DNA of 64,000 nt, taken from the NCBI RefSeq assembly GCF_009834785.1, contig NZ_WUYX01000004.1, positions 1-64,000 of the forward strand. The letters are read 5' to 3'. The position numbers and the translations under genes were made by a program. Numbering within the stretch: position 1 is the first letter of the stretch; every line of letters begins with the position of its first letter. The notes under the pieces are model-generated. The model saw only the letters and a list, made by a program, of their open reading frames with translations. It did no database searches and had not been told where the DNA came from. Below are positions 43,981-52,854 of this stretch, one piece after another. Source of the DNA: Natronorubrum halalkaliphilum (GTDB lineage Archaea; Halobacteriota; Halobacteria; Halobacteriales; Natrialbaceae).

Positions 43981-44030
43981 TTGTAGGTTGCAGACCGCAG
44001 ACTGCAAACTGCAGATGGCAGGTTGCACCC
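43981..44030. repeat. Quasi-repeat of TTGCAGA/CTGCA motifs
   Basis: TTGTAGGTTGCAGACCGCAG followed by ACTGCAAACTGCAGATGGCA and GGTTGCACCC: repeated GCAGA/CTGCA units spaced 7-9 bp apart, partly palindromic. It lies between two convergent genes and could form small hairpins acting as a shared terminator. Confidence 0.55.
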
Positions 44031-44037
44031 CTCGAGA

Positions 44038-45222
44038 TCAGTCCGGTCGAAGCCTGACAATCGGCGCATCGGCGTCGTCGACGGCGACGTAGAGCGATCC
44101 CGTATCGGGGGCGACCGCCACGTCGCGGATCCGCCAGCCGCGGCCCTCGAGCAACTGGTCGGCCTCCTCGACGTCCGTCCCGTCGACGTTGAAGCGACCG
44201 AGGTACTCGCCGGCGAGATTCCCGACGAGCAGATCGCCCCGCCAGTCAGCGAATGCGTCGCCGTCGTAGAACGTCATGCCGGCCGGCGGGAACCCGCCGC
44301 TGGTGCACTCCCAGTAGTAGACCGGCTCCACCACGTCGTCGCGGTCGAAGGGGTCGTCGCCGACCGGCGTCTCGGTCCCGTACTCGCAGCCGGTGTGGGC
44401 GATCGGCCAGCCGTAGTTCCCGCCGCCCTCGACGACGTTGAGTTCGTCGCCGTCCTCTTCGCCGTGCTCGCTCTGCCAGAGGTCGTCCGTCTCGGGGTGG
44501 ACGGTCATCCCCTGGGCGTTCCGGTGCCCGTAGCTAAAGAGGGAGTCTGCCCCTTCCTCGTCGCCGACGAACGGGTTGTCGTCGGGGATCGAACCGTCCG
44601 GCTCGAGACGGAGCGTGGCCCCGAGTTCGTTCGTCGTCTCCTGCGAGACGTGGTCCGGGCCGAACTCCGTGGACTGGCGATCTCCCGTCGTCACGTACAC
44701 CGCCTCGTCCGGGCCGAAGACAACGCGAGAGCCGAAGTGGCCGTCGGAGTCGACGAACGGGTCGGCGACGTGGAGTTCCTCGAACTCCTCGAGCGACCCG
44801 TTCCCCTCGTCGAGTCGGCCCCGTCCCAGGTGGGTAGCCGACTCGCCGTCTTCGTTCGCCGCGGCGTAGGTCAGGTAGACCCACGGCTCTTCGTCGAAGT
44901 CGGGATGGAGCGCAACGTCGAGCAGGCCGCCCTGACCCGCCGCGTACACCTCGGGGGTTCCGTCGATCGGTTCGACGGTGCCGTCCGCTCGATCGACGAG
45001 GGTTAACTGTCCCTCCCGTTCCGTGACGAGCAACCGGGACTCGTCCGGAACGAACTCGATAGCCCAGGGGTTTGCAAAGCCCTCGGCGACCGTTTCGACC
45101 GTCCCGGGGAAGTCGTCGGCGTCCAGCAATCCGGTACAGCCGGCAACGGAGAGCGTCCCCGTTCCTGCGCCGGCTGCCAGGAACGATCGTCGGGTGTGTT
45201 TGGGCGTGCAGATGGTACTCAC
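44038..45222 (-). CDS. Tat lipoprotein, PQQ-dependent sugar (aldose) dehydrogenase family
   Basis: 394 residues. Tat signal HTRRSFLAAGAGTGTLSVAG with lipobox AGC, so exported folded and lipid-anchored. A six-bladed propeller follows: NPWAIEFVPDESRLLVTERE, GQGGLLDVALHPDF, YSYGHRNAQGMTVHP, SEHGEEDGDELNVVEGGGNYGWP, GLLVGNLAGEYLGRFNV-like repeats. These match soluble glucose/aldose sugar dehydrogenases. GTG 45222 puts the Tat motif near residue 11; another GTG at 45249 is possible. PQQ synthesis genes are not visible, so the cofactor is inferred. Confidence 0.88.
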   Translation of the reverse strand: MSTICTPKHTRRSFLAAGAGTGTLSVAGCTGLLDADDFPGTVETVAEGFANPWAIEFVPDESRLLVTEREGQLTLVDRADGTVEPIDGTPEVYAAGQGGLLDVALHPDFDEEPWVYLTYAAANEDGESATHLGRGRLDEGNGSLEEFEELHVADPFVDSDGHFGSRVVFGPDEAVYVTTGDRQSTEFGPDHVSQETTNELGATLRLEPDGSIPDDNPFVGDEEGADSLFSYGHRNAQGMTVHPETDDLWQSEHGEEDGDELNVVEGGGNYGWPIAHTGCEYGTETPVGDDPFDRDDVVEPVYYWECTSGGFPPAGMTFYDGDAFADWRGDLLVGNLAGEYLGRFNVDGTDVEEADQLLEGRGWRIRDVAVAPDTGSLYVAVDDADAPIVRLRPD

Positions 45223-45392
45223 CCGCTCGAATACTACCGGCCGAAGCACTGTTAAGGGCGGGCGCTACGTTGCCGGGCGGATCGATCCGCGGACCGAAGA
45301 TCGAGATTCGCCGACCTGGACTCCGCGGACCGAGGGTCAGGATTCCACGAACGGTGTTCCCTGTCCATAGTTCGGGCCCCCGGCGACCGCCC

Positions 45393-46520
45393 TCACTCCT
45401 GTACGACGTGGCCCTCGAGGTAGTTTCTGGTCTTGTCGTTGGTCGACTGGGTCCGTTTGCAGAACGTACAGACGCGATCACCGTCCTCGCGGCGGTCGTC
45501 CTCGATTTCGATCTGGAGCCCCTGTCCGCGGAGGTGCTCGAGTAGGACGTCGACGGTCTCCGGACCGGCGCGGACGGTGTGGCGCTCGCCGACGGAGTCG
45601 CCCGCCTCGACGGTCCGGATCGTCTCGCGCATCGAGAGCAGGATCGCTTCGCCGAGTTCGTGGGCGCGCTCGCGGGCGTCCGCGTCGGACTCGTCCCACT
45701 CGACGGACTGGAACGCCTCCCTGAGAAGTCGCCGGAACATGAACGGCTGGCCGTAGTCGAACGGCAGCGAGAACGCGTACGCCAGATCGCCTCGATTCGA
45801 GGCCGACGTCGTATACTTCAACTGTGCCGTCCCGTCCGGTGATTTCATCACGACGCCCTCCCGCCCGTCGGCGTCCAGGTCATCGACGAGCGCCCGGATC
45901 TCGGCGGCCTCGTCGACCGGGTAACGGCCGAACGAGCGAGTTTGTGGCACGTCGAAGGAGTCGTAGCGCTCGCGGCGCTCATCGACGGCCAGCGGCTCGC
46001 CGGACTCGCGGTCGCGCCAGTCGAACGCACGGAACGCGAGGGAGTCCACGCCCGGATAGTCGTGAGCCGTGTAGGGGTTCTCCGGACCGACCATCTCGCC
46101 GCAGAGCATCGCCCGCGGATACTCCTCGAACACCGACTCAAGATCGACCAGTCGCTCGAGCATTCGGGTGGTGAACGGACAGACGATGCCGCTGCGCGAG
46201 ACGGCGAGGATATCGCCGCCGATCCGTGCCACGCGGACGTTGTACCCGTTTACCTTCTCCTCGACGACGATCCGATCGCAGCCGTGGTCGTCGAAGTGCG
46301 TCGGGACGCCCGTCGAGAGGACGAGCGTCCGCGGAACCTTCGGGAACCCGCGGACGACCTCGCCGTCGATTAAGACGGTGCCGCGCTCGATACCGCGACG
46401 ATAGTCCGGCACGTGTCGGTACTCGAGACCCTCGTAGTTTCGGTGCTCGAGCAGCTCCTCGAGGCCCTCGAACGCCGGTTGCCCGATCCCGAGCCGTCTG
46501 TGGTACTCGGTATCACTCAT
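45393..46520 (-). CDS. ATP-dependent RNA ligase (archaeal Rnl3 / Pab1020 type)
   Basis: 375 residues. Nucleotidyltransferase motif I is VVEEKVNGYNVR with the adenylated Lys89; motif III AMLCGEMVGP; motif IV GREGVVMKSPDG; motif V AQLKYTTSAS. A C-terminal helical domain ends in a CTFC metal-binding pair. Known family members circularise or join RNA in archaea. ATG 46520 is chosen because the family starts with this short acidic lead. The gene for its usual companion, the RNA ligase partner protein, lies 1.2 kb away on the opposite strand. Confidence 0.92.
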   Translation of the reverse strand: MSDTEYHRRLGIGQPAFEGLEELLEHRNYEGLEYRHVPDYRRGIERGTVLIDGEVVRGFPKVPRTLVLSTGVPTHFDDHGCDRIVVEEKVNGYNVRVARIGGDILAVSRSGIVCPFTTRMLERLVDLESVFEEYPRAMLCGEMVGPENPYTAHDYPGVDSLAFRAFDWRDRESGEPLAVDERRERYDSFDVPQTRSFGRYPVDEAAEIRALVDDLDADGREGVVMKSPDGTAQLKYTTSASNRGDLAYAFSLPFDYGQPFMFRRLLREAFQSVEWDESDADARERAHELGEAILLSMRETIRTVEAGDSVGERHTVRAGPETVDVLLEHLRGQGLQIEIEDDRREDGDRVCTFCKRTQSTNDKTRNYLEGHVVQE

Positions 46521-46626
46521 CAGTCCGAACGACGACGTGAAACCGGAAGAAACGCGACCCAACTGATAAGGAATCCAACGCGATGAGGACGGCCTACCCG
46601 GTATTTCGAACGGATCTGGGAGCCGA

Positions 46627-47164
46627 GTGAGTACACCCACTCGACGAGGCGAACGATGGAATCGTATTGATTTGTCCAGCACACGGTCGAAAGAACTCGG
46701 CGCTATCGTTCACCCAATCTCTCACGTGTTGGACATTGGCGGTGATACGGCGCTAACGATCGGTGTGGAATACGAGATCGACGACCAAGAACCGGTGAGT
46801 GTTGCGGTTCTTCTCGCGGTGAGTTCGATAAGAGGGTGTGATCCGAACGCGCTCCCGCCACTATACGAGGCGATCGATCCGGATGCGTTAGAAATCGTTC
46901 TCGAGTTTCCACTTGCTTCCACTCGCTTTCGGCTGAACGGGCGGCACCTATCGTCGTTGATCGATCGAAGTCGGATACACCAATCGGCAATAGCGGCCAT
47001 TCGAGCAGTTGCGTCGCCACAGCGGATCGCCCGAAGCCTGCACGGCGTTCCCGTTCGACCCTTCCCGTCGCCCGTCTCGAGTTCCTCCGAGCAGTCGACC
47101 GCCCAGCGCCGCCGAGAACACCGAAGCGGAATTCTCATCGGTGTCCGGTCACAAGTCGATCGTA
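46627..47164 (+). pseudogene. HalOD1 output-domain gene, probably decayed
   Basis: The stretch VSVAVLLAVSSIRGCDPNAL, PPLYEAIDPDALEIVLEF is the core of a HalOD1 domain, normally a stand-alone protein of about 90-110 residues. Here the usual Val/Phe-rich end is replaced by Arg/Ser-rich sequence, and no stop codon appears where the domain should end; the frame stays open to 47610, through the next gene. The start is uncertain (GTG at 46627 is the earliest candidate). I read this as a gene that has lost its 3' end. Confidence 0.5.
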
Positions 47165-47599
47165 ATGCGACTCGAACTTCGCGTCTGCCAGCACTGTCTC
47201 GAGGGCGACGACGGTCACGGCGGCCATCAGAAGTCGGCGCTCCTGCAGGATATGGTCCAGTGTGCAGAACGGATTCAGGAACACAAGGACGTCCTCGACC
47301 TCGACGCCGTCCACATCCGGCGGGTTCGAGACGACGAGCAGGGGAAACCGGAAGCGCTGCCCGTCGTCGCGGCGACGATCCAGAACAACCAGATCGTGCT
47401 CAACGATACCCAACTCGTCGCGGAAGGAGAGGACGGAAACATGCTGTTGTACGCGAATCCGGACGACATTCTGACGGTACTCGCGGGCAACGTCGACGAG
47501 ATCAGCAAGGCCGTCCACGAAGACGTCACCGTCGACCTCTCGCCGAAAGGCGCGGAGATCATCTCCGAGGCCGGCCTCGGCGCGGATCGCGAGCAGTAA
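47165..47599 (+). CDS. Conserved-looking haloarchaeal hypothetical protein
   Basis: 144 residues. N-terminus MRLELRVCQHCLEGDDGHGG has a CxxC plus His that may bind zinc. The middle is a mixed alpha/beta region (DVLDLDAVHIRRVRDDEQGK, VVAATIQNNQIVLNDTQLVA) and the end HEDVTVDLSPKGAEIISEAG. No family recognised. ATG 47165 begins a clean protein-like segment; the upstream frame belongs to the decayed HalOD1 region. Confidence 0.75.
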   Translation: MRLELRVCQHCLEGDDGHGGHQKSALLQDMVQCAERIQEHKDVLDLDAVHIRRVRDDEQGKPEALPVVAATIQNNQIVLNDTQLVAEGEDGNMLLYANPDDILTVLAGNVDEISKAVHEDVTVDLSPKGAEIISEAGLGADREQ

Positions 47600-47606
47600 T
47601 GCTCCA

Positions 47607-47634
47607 GTGATACGGCGCTCCGACAGTGTCTCAC
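47607..47634 (+). repeat. Possible degenerate half copy of the palindromic element
   Basis: GTGATACGGCGCTCCGACAG followed by TGTCTCACG keeps the TGATACGG terminus only. It starts 8 nt after the TAA of the gene ending at 47599 and is followed 8 bp later by full copy F. Weak evidence on its own. Confidence 0.35.
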
Positions 47635-47641
47635 GCACCGA

Positions 47642-47729
47642 CTCATACGGATTGCTGTAACTATGCACCGCCGATCACCAGGGACGGGGTCGGTGATCGG
47701 CGGTAATTGACTACAGTAAACCGTATCAC
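47642..47729 (-). repeat. Dispersed palindromic element, copy F
   Basis: 88 bp, nearly identical to copies D and E. CTCATACGGATTGCTGTAAC at one end, ATTGACTACAGTAAACCGTA at the other, inner arms ACCGCCGATCACC/GGTGATCGGCGGT. Unlike the others it lies between two plus-strand genes, and its terminal TGA is not a stop codon of a neighbour. Confidence 0.9.
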
Positions 47730-47766
47730 ACTCCACTTATTTGCCCGCTCGTACCGAACAGCCGGT

Positions 47767-48441
47767 ATGGCCAGCGAGGCGTTCAAACAACGGTTCGTCC
47801 TCGATACGTCCGTCTTTCTCACCGACGAGATCCGCCACGACGGCGAGTCACTCGAGGACGCCCTCGACCGGTTTCTCGAATTAATTGCGAACGCGCGACT
47901 CAATCTCGGCATCTCCTGTTACGTCCCGCCGACGATCCACGACGAACTCACGACGATGCTCGAGGCTCGCGACGTCGACGACGACATTTACTCGAAACTG
48001 AACACGTGGGTGATCCGCAAACACCCCGATCGGTACGCGGTGTCGATCCCGGCGAACGTCGTCTACAGCTTCGTCGACGAGATGAGTGAACGCGTCGATC
48101 GTGGTCTACGCGTCTCCGAGAAGGCCGTCCGAGAGGCCGAACAGCGCGGCGACGAACCGCTCGAGGATCACGACCACAAGACCGAGACCGACGCCGTCAT
48201 CTCGGATCTCCGCGATAAGTACCGTTCGGCGTTGCGAACCGGCGTCCTCGACTCCCGCGAGGATTTCGACCTGCTGATCCTCGCGCGCGAACTCGAGGCC
48301 GGCGTTGTCACCGAGGACAATGGTATTATCGCCTGGACCGAGGACTTCGGTCTGCGATACATTCGCGGACGGGAGTTCCCCGACCTGCTCGAACAGTATC
48401 TCACCGCGGTCGATCCCGAGTCGAAGCGGACGATCGACTGA
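47767..48441 (+). CDS. RNA ligase partner protein (PIN-like, UPF0278)
   Basis: 224 residues. [20 protein letters not shown] begins the PIN-like fold; [36 protein letters not shown] and [14 protein letters not shown] carry further acidic residues of the putative active site. The family is named from its co-occurrence with archaeal Rnl3-type RNA ligases, and here the ligase is 1.2 kb away. A ribonuclease or end-processing role beside the ligase is inference. ATG 47767 is supported by the conserved start. Confidence 0.9.
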   Translation: MASEAFKQRFVLDTSVFLTDEIRHDGESLEDALDRFLELIANARLNLGISCYVPPTIHDELTTMLEARDVDDDIYSKLNTWVIRKHPDRYAVSIPANVVYSFVDEMSERVDRGLRVSEKAVREAEQRGDEPLEDHDHKTETDAVISDLRDKYRSALRTGVLDSREDFDLLILARELEAGVVTEDNGIIAWTEDFGLRYIRGREFPDLLEQYLTAVDPESKRTID

Positions 48442-48456
48442 TGTGGAGGTCTCCAC

Positions 48457-49767
48457 TCACGAACTCGAGCGCGCCGAACTCGCGGCTGCCGCGCCGTTTC
48501 GCTCGCGGACGATCAGCCAGCACGACGCTAAGAAGCCGACGATGACGGTCCCGGTGAGGATGGCGAACGCGATCCGGTAGCCGAACTGGGTGTAGGCGAC
48601 GGTGCCGCCGACGATTTCGCCCGTCTGGTAGGCGTCGAGTGCCATTCCCATCACCGTCGGGAGGATCGTGCCGCCGATGAATCCCGCCGTGTTGACGGTC
48701 GCCGTTGCGACGCCGCTTGCACCCGCGGGATATCGTTCCTTGACCACTGACAGAGAGAGCATCGCGGACCCGAACAGGAAACCACAGGCCAGATAGGAGA
48801 CGGCGATGACGGCCAGCGGCGGCTGGCCGAAGACGGGAACGGTACCGAGTGCGACGGCGAACAGTCCGATTCCGACCGCCATCGGAACCAGTCGCCGCTC
48901 GAGTCTGTCCGAGAACCAGCCGATGGTCATCGGTCCGATCAGGACTCCGACCGACGCGAGGAGGGTAAAGTAGGAGGCCGTCGTCACGTCGAGTTCGTAG
49001 ACCACGACGATGTACGGAACACCCCACATCCCGACGAGCGTCAGCATCGCCCCGTTGCCCGCGAAGAAGACGATCGACAGCAGCCACTGATCGAGGTCCC
49101 GGGCGAGCGTCCGCAGGTGACCGCCCAGCTCCGCGAGCGTGATCTCGGGTTGTTCCGGGACGCCCTCGATCGGCTCGAGGCCGGCGGCGGCCGGCGACTG
49201 GCGTGCGAGGACGAAGACGGCGCCGGCGGCGATCATTCCGACCAGACCCAGGCCGATAATCGTCGGCCGCCAGCCGACCCAGTCGACGGTGACCGCCAGC
49301 GGCGTCGTCGCGAGGATCGCACCGAGGCCGGCGATGCTGCCGGTTAGCCCGGTCATCGTCGCGAACTCGTCGGCGCGATACCAGTTGGCACAGAAGCGAA
49401 GGATCGAGACGAAGATGACGCCGCTGCCGAGGCCGATGAGCGCCCGCGACGCGAACGCGGCGAGGTAGCCGTCGCTGAGCGCGAAGCCGATTGCACCGAG
49501 ACTCAACACGACGCCCCCGATCGAGCCGACGTAGCGCGGTCCGACCCGGTCGGCGAGGACGCCGGTCGGAATCTGGATGGCGGCGTAGATGAGGAAAAAC
49601 GACGCGTGAAGCGTTCCCAGCTGTGCCGCCGTCGTCTCGAAATCGGCGGTCAGCCGTTCGGACAGGACGGCCGTCGAGAGTCGGTGGAGATTGACGAGTA
49701 GAAAGACGATCGCCAGCGCAGCCCACGCGAGCCACCGCCGTTTGGTGGGATCCGACAGGACGTTCAC
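48457..49767 (-). CDS. MFS transporter
   Basis: 436 residues, 12 predicted membrane helices. The MFS motif A variant GVLADRVGPRYVGS follows helix 2, with a matching WFSDRLERRLVPM in the second half. Helix 5 has LGAILATTPLAVTVDW. It resembles the nitrate/anion-cation symporter branch only loosely; substrate unknown. Converges with the RNA ligase partner gene 15 bp away. Confidence 0.9.
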   Translation of the reverse strand: MNVLSDPTKRRWLAWAALAIVFLLVNLHRLSTAVLSERLTADFETTAAQLGTLHASFFLIYAAIQIPTGVLADRVGPRYVGSIGGVVLSLGAIGFALSDGYLAAFASRALIGLGSGVIFVSILRFCANWYRADEFATMTGLTGSIAGLGAILATTPLAVTVDWVGWRPTIIGLGLVGMIAAGAVFVLARQSPAAAGLEPIEGVPEQPEITLAELGGHLRTLARDLDQWLLSIVFFAGNGAMLTLVGMWGVPYIVVVYELDVTTASYFTLLASVGVLIGPMTIGWFSDRLERRLVPMAVGIGLFAVALGTVPVFGQPPLAVIAVSYLACGFLFGSAMLSLSVVKERYPAGASGVATATVNTAGFIGGTILPTVMGMALDAYQTGEIVGGTVAYTQFGYRIAFAILTGTVIVGFLASCWLIVRERNGAAAASSARSSS

Positions 49768-49916
49768 GCTGGATACGTTTCTCGAGGGGCGTGGTAAGCG
49801 TTATGAGACCGGTAAGGGAGGAACGACCGGTCGATCGGCGCTGTAGCGCGACGAATATGCCGTGTCGCTACTCGAGTGGCTACGGACCGAAAAACGGCCG
49901 AAAAGGGGTCTCCGTT

Positions 49917-50183
49917 TCAGATACGGCCGACGTTCTCGACGCCGACGCTTTCGACGCCTTCGACGTCCGAGAAGTTCTCCTCGACGGTTTCCGTGCCGCC
50001 CGCGCCGTCCGGGACGATCACGGTCGGGTAGAGGGCGACGAGGCCGAACGCGACTTCCTCACGTTCGACGCCGTTGATCTTCGCGCCCTCGGGGAGGGCG
50101 CTCTCGAGACGCTCCTGAAGGGCGTCCAGATCGATTTCGGGGCTGTCCGGCATGACCTTGACTTTGGCAGCTACTTTTCCCAT
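49917..50183 (-). CDS. ef1b: Translation elongation factor aEF-1 beta
   Basis: 88 residues. [20 protein letters not shown], the [19 protein letters not shown] strand pair and the C-terminal [13 protein letters not shown] are standard for the archaeal nucleotide-exchange factor of EF-1alpha. Starts 12 bp after the stop of the zinc-finger gene, so the two form an operon. Confidence 0.95.
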   Translation of the reverse strand: MGKVAAKVKVMPDSPEIDLDALQERLESALPEGAKINGVEREEVAFGLVALYPTVIVPDGAGGTETVEENFSDVEGVESVGVENVGRI

Positions 50184-50195
50184 CGTTCGAACACC

Positions 50196-50375
50196 TTATG
50201 GGCCGGTGAACCCGCAGTCGGGGCACTCGTAGAGGTTGCTCTGCTTGCGGCACTTGGCACAGCGGTAAATCTGGGCGCCACAGTCAGGACACTTGAACGC
50301 GGCGGCGTTCGTTCCGGCGATGTTGATCCCGCAGGACACGCAGGACCGTCTCTGCTGATCGTCCGTCGTACTCAT
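50196..50375 (-). CDS. Small two-zinc-finger protein upstream of aEF-1 beta
   Basis: 59 residues, read directly from the minus strand. It has four CxxC knuckles: SCVSCG, KCPDCG, RCAKCR, ECPDCG, giving two zinc-binding sites, then the end FTGP. This matches a short archaeal zinc-ribbon protein of the HVO_2753 type, conserved next to aEF-1beta. It is probably RNA-binding or translation-linked (inference from location). Start ATG at 50375. Confidence 0.9.
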   Translation of the reverse strand: MSTTDDQQRRSCVSCGINIAGTNAAAFKCPDCGAQIYRCAKCRKQSNLYECPDCGFTGP

Positions 50376-50396
50376 ACCCCTCCCTTCCCGCCCGGC

Positions 50397-50407
50397 GTTT
50401 TTAAACT
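50397..50407 (-). promoter_or_regulatory. Promoter of the zinc-finger/aEF-1 beta operon
   Basis: Minus-strand AGTTTAAAAAC centred about 28 nt upstream of the ATG at 50375, giving a leaderless transcript. Confidence 0.6.
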
Positions 50408-50785
50408 ACTCGATAGCAGAATCCCCTGTGGTTCCGTCACAGCGGTAGTCGGTCACTCGATAGGTGGATCGGGCGTGTGGGGGTTTCGAGGCACAAGGCA
50501 CGAGGTTCGAGGTGCGACGTGCAGTGTGCGGTGGTCTCCGGCTACCGGGATCGGTTAGCGAAGCCAGCCCAGCGTTTTCTGAGCCAGAAAATCCACTTCC
50601 GGATACATTACGTTCCCCCCGAAAGGGAGACGTGAGGTTCGGCGGGCGACGCCCGACCGGACCTCTGCCTCTGACATTCCTGCCGGCCATCGATACGCTC
50701 GTCTCGAGGAATTCCCGTCCGAGAGTGCTCGAATTGTCCGTTAGACGCCGAATCGGTCTGTACCCTCTCTCCGCCGTTCGCTGTG
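50408..50785. other. Intergenic region with a quasi-repeat tract
   Basis: 378 bp without a convincing gene. At 50485-50533 it carries TTCGAGGCACAAGGCACGAG, GTTCGAGGTGCGACGTGCAG, a run of loosely repeated GGCAC/CGAGG units like those elsewhere in the window. The rest shows no domain-bearing frame. Confidence 0.5.
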
Positions 50786-52657
50786 TTAATCGTGCGGATG
50801 GAACCGCCGAACCGCCGCGGCGACCGCGTCCTCGCGGCCGAGGAACGTCACCTTGTCGCCCGCCTCGAGAACGGTGTCCGCGCTGGGGACGGACGTCTCG
50901 CCGTCGCGGGCGATGACGGCGACGATACAGCCGTCGGGGATCTCGGCGTCGAGTTCGGCGATGGTCGAGCCGCCTAGATCCTCGGCGGTGACCGAGATCT
51001 CCTGTGCGTCGTGGCCCTCGCCGAGTTTCGTCATCCACTGGGCGAGCGCGGGTCGTTCGATCTGGTTGTCGAGCGACCACGCGGTCGCGCTCGAGACGTC
51101 GATCGCGCGGACGTCGAGCGTCTCGAAGGCGTCGACGTTATCCGGTTTGTTCACGCGAGCGACGACCGTTTCGACGTCGTACTTCGTCCGGGCAAGCTGG
51201 CAGACCAGCAGGTTCGTATCGTCGTCCGCAGTCGTCGCGACCGTGATCTTGGCGTCCTCGACCCCTGCAGCCCGTAACGTCTCGTCGTCGGTGCCATCGC
51301 CCTCGCGGGCGGTAAATCCGTCCTGCCGAAGGCTATCGACGATCTCGGGGTTTTCGTCTATCAGGACGACGTTTTCGCCGCGTTTCTCCAGCCGTGTGGC
51401 GAGCGCCCGGCCGACCCGGCCGCCGCCGACGATAATGGTGCGCATTGGAATGACCTCGAAGTACTCCGCGATCTGGCGGGCGAGCCCCGCCTGCAGCACG
51501 ACCGTGATGAAGATGACGAGAAAGACGGTTCCCGCGAGCGTCTGGGCGGCCTCGAACTGGCCCGCGGCCTCGAGTTCGATGGCGAACAGCGTCGCCACCG
51601 ACGCCGGGATGATCCCGCGGGGACCGACGAAGGAGAGGAACAGCCGTTCGTCCCGGCTGAACTGGCGATCCGTCGCCGAGAGCGCGACGAGAATCGGTCG
51701 CACGAAGAGCGTGACCGCGACGACGACGGCGATGCCGCCGGTGCCGAGCCCGAACAGCGAGTCGAAGTCGATCAGCGCCGCGAGCGAGATGAACACGAAC
51801 GAGAGCACGATCAGCGTGAGGTCCCGGTTGAACTCGAGGATCTCCTCGCGGTGTGGGAGATCGACGTTCCCCAGGACGAACCCGGCGGTCGCGGCCGCTG
51901 CGACCCCGGTCTCGGAGAACACCGACTCGGCGAGGCCGAACGCGACGAGCGCACCGGTGAGCGTCACAAACCGTGCCATCTGCGGCGCGTTGCCCGCGGG
52001 CGGCCTGACGTGAACGAGGACGGTGCGAACGACGATCGCGACGACGATGCCGATCCCGACGCCCGCCGCCAGCCGCTGGAGAAACGCCGGCGGGATCAGT
52101 TCCGGCGAGTCCGCCACGACGAGGACCTCGAAGATGACGATGGCGAGGACGGCCGCGGTCACGTCATTGAAGATCCCTTCGGCCTCGAGGGCCGTCTCGA
52201 CGTGTTCGCGGACGGTCAGCACCTCGAGCAGGGGCGTGATCACCGTCGGCCCGGTCGCGATCAGCAACGCGCCGATCAGGAAGGCGATGTCCCAGTCGGT
52301 TCCCAGGAAGAACCGGACCGCGATCGCCGTGCCGACGAACGTCAGCGCCGCACCGATCGTCATCAGTCTGAGAACCGTCTGCGGAGCCTGTTCGAGCTTT
52401 TCGCGGCGCAGGTGAAAGGCCCCGTCGAAGATGATGATGGCGACGCTGACGCCGACGACCGTCGAGAGCCCGTCGCCGAAGGTTTCGATGGTGACGAACC
52501 CGAATCCCTCCGGCCCGACGACCACGCCGATGACAATCAGAAAGAGCACGCTCGGCACCTGGAGTCGCTTTGCGAGCACCTGCGCGCCGATGCCGAGCGC
52601 GAAGATGGCGATCACGACTGGCAGGATCTCCACGGGTGTCCGGATCTCACCACGCAT
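50786..52657 (-). CDS. Monovalent cation:proton antiporter with TrkA_N and TrkA_C domains
   Basis: 623 residues. About 12 membrane helices to residue 390 with the CPA signatures VIIFDGAFHLRREKLEQAP, LIATGPTVITPLLEVL and GIFNDVTAAVLAIVIFE (the ND aspartate). A Rossmann TrkA_N domain follows (MRTIIVGGGRVGRALATRLE) and then TrkA_C (GSTIAELDAEIPDGCIVAVI). This KefB/NhaP-like layout suggests nucleotide-gated Na+/H+ or K+/H+ exchange. Confidence 0.93.
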   Translation of the reverse strand: MRGEIRTPVEILPVVIAIFALGIGAQVLAKRLQVPSVLFLIVIGVVVGPEGFGFVTIETFGDGLSTVVGVSVAIIIFDGAFHLRREKLEQAPQTVLRLMTIGAALTFVGTAIAVRFFLGTDWDIAFLIGALLIATGPTVITPLLEVLTVREHVETALEAEGIFNDVTAAVLAIVIFEVLVVADSPELIPPAFLQRLAAGVGIGIVVAIVVRTVLVHVRPPAGNAPQMARFVTLTGALVAFGLAESVFSETGVAAAATAGFVLGNVDLPHREEILEFNRDLTLIVLSFVFISLAALIDFDSLFGLGTGGIAVVVAVTLFVRPILVALSATDRQFSRDERLFLSFVGPRGIIPASVATLFAIELEAAGQFEAAQTLAGTVFLVIFITVVLQAGLARQIAEYFEVIPMRTIIVGGGRVGRALATRLEKRGENVVLIDENPEIVDSLRQDGFTAREGDGTDDETLRAAGVEDAKITVATTADDDTNLLVCQLARTKYDVETVVARVNKPDNVDAFETLDVRAIDVSSATAWSLDNQIERPALAQWMTKLGEGHDAQEISVTAEDLGGSTIAELDAEIPDGCIVAVIARDGETSVPSADTVLEAGDKVTFLGREDAVAAAVRRFHPHD

Positions 52658-52854
52658 CGAACCATAACGTCTCGGGCGAGTACGGCACGTGAGAGTGGCC
52701 GCGAGCTACCGGTATTACTGGTGTATCACGCGGCATCGAAGGTACGTGGCAGTGAAGTCGTACGGCGTCACCTCGAGAAAGTGAGAGGCGCGCTCCGGAC
52801 CGTCGCCGTCCCACAACTCAACATTCAAACCTGATCGGTCCGTACAGCCAGTGA

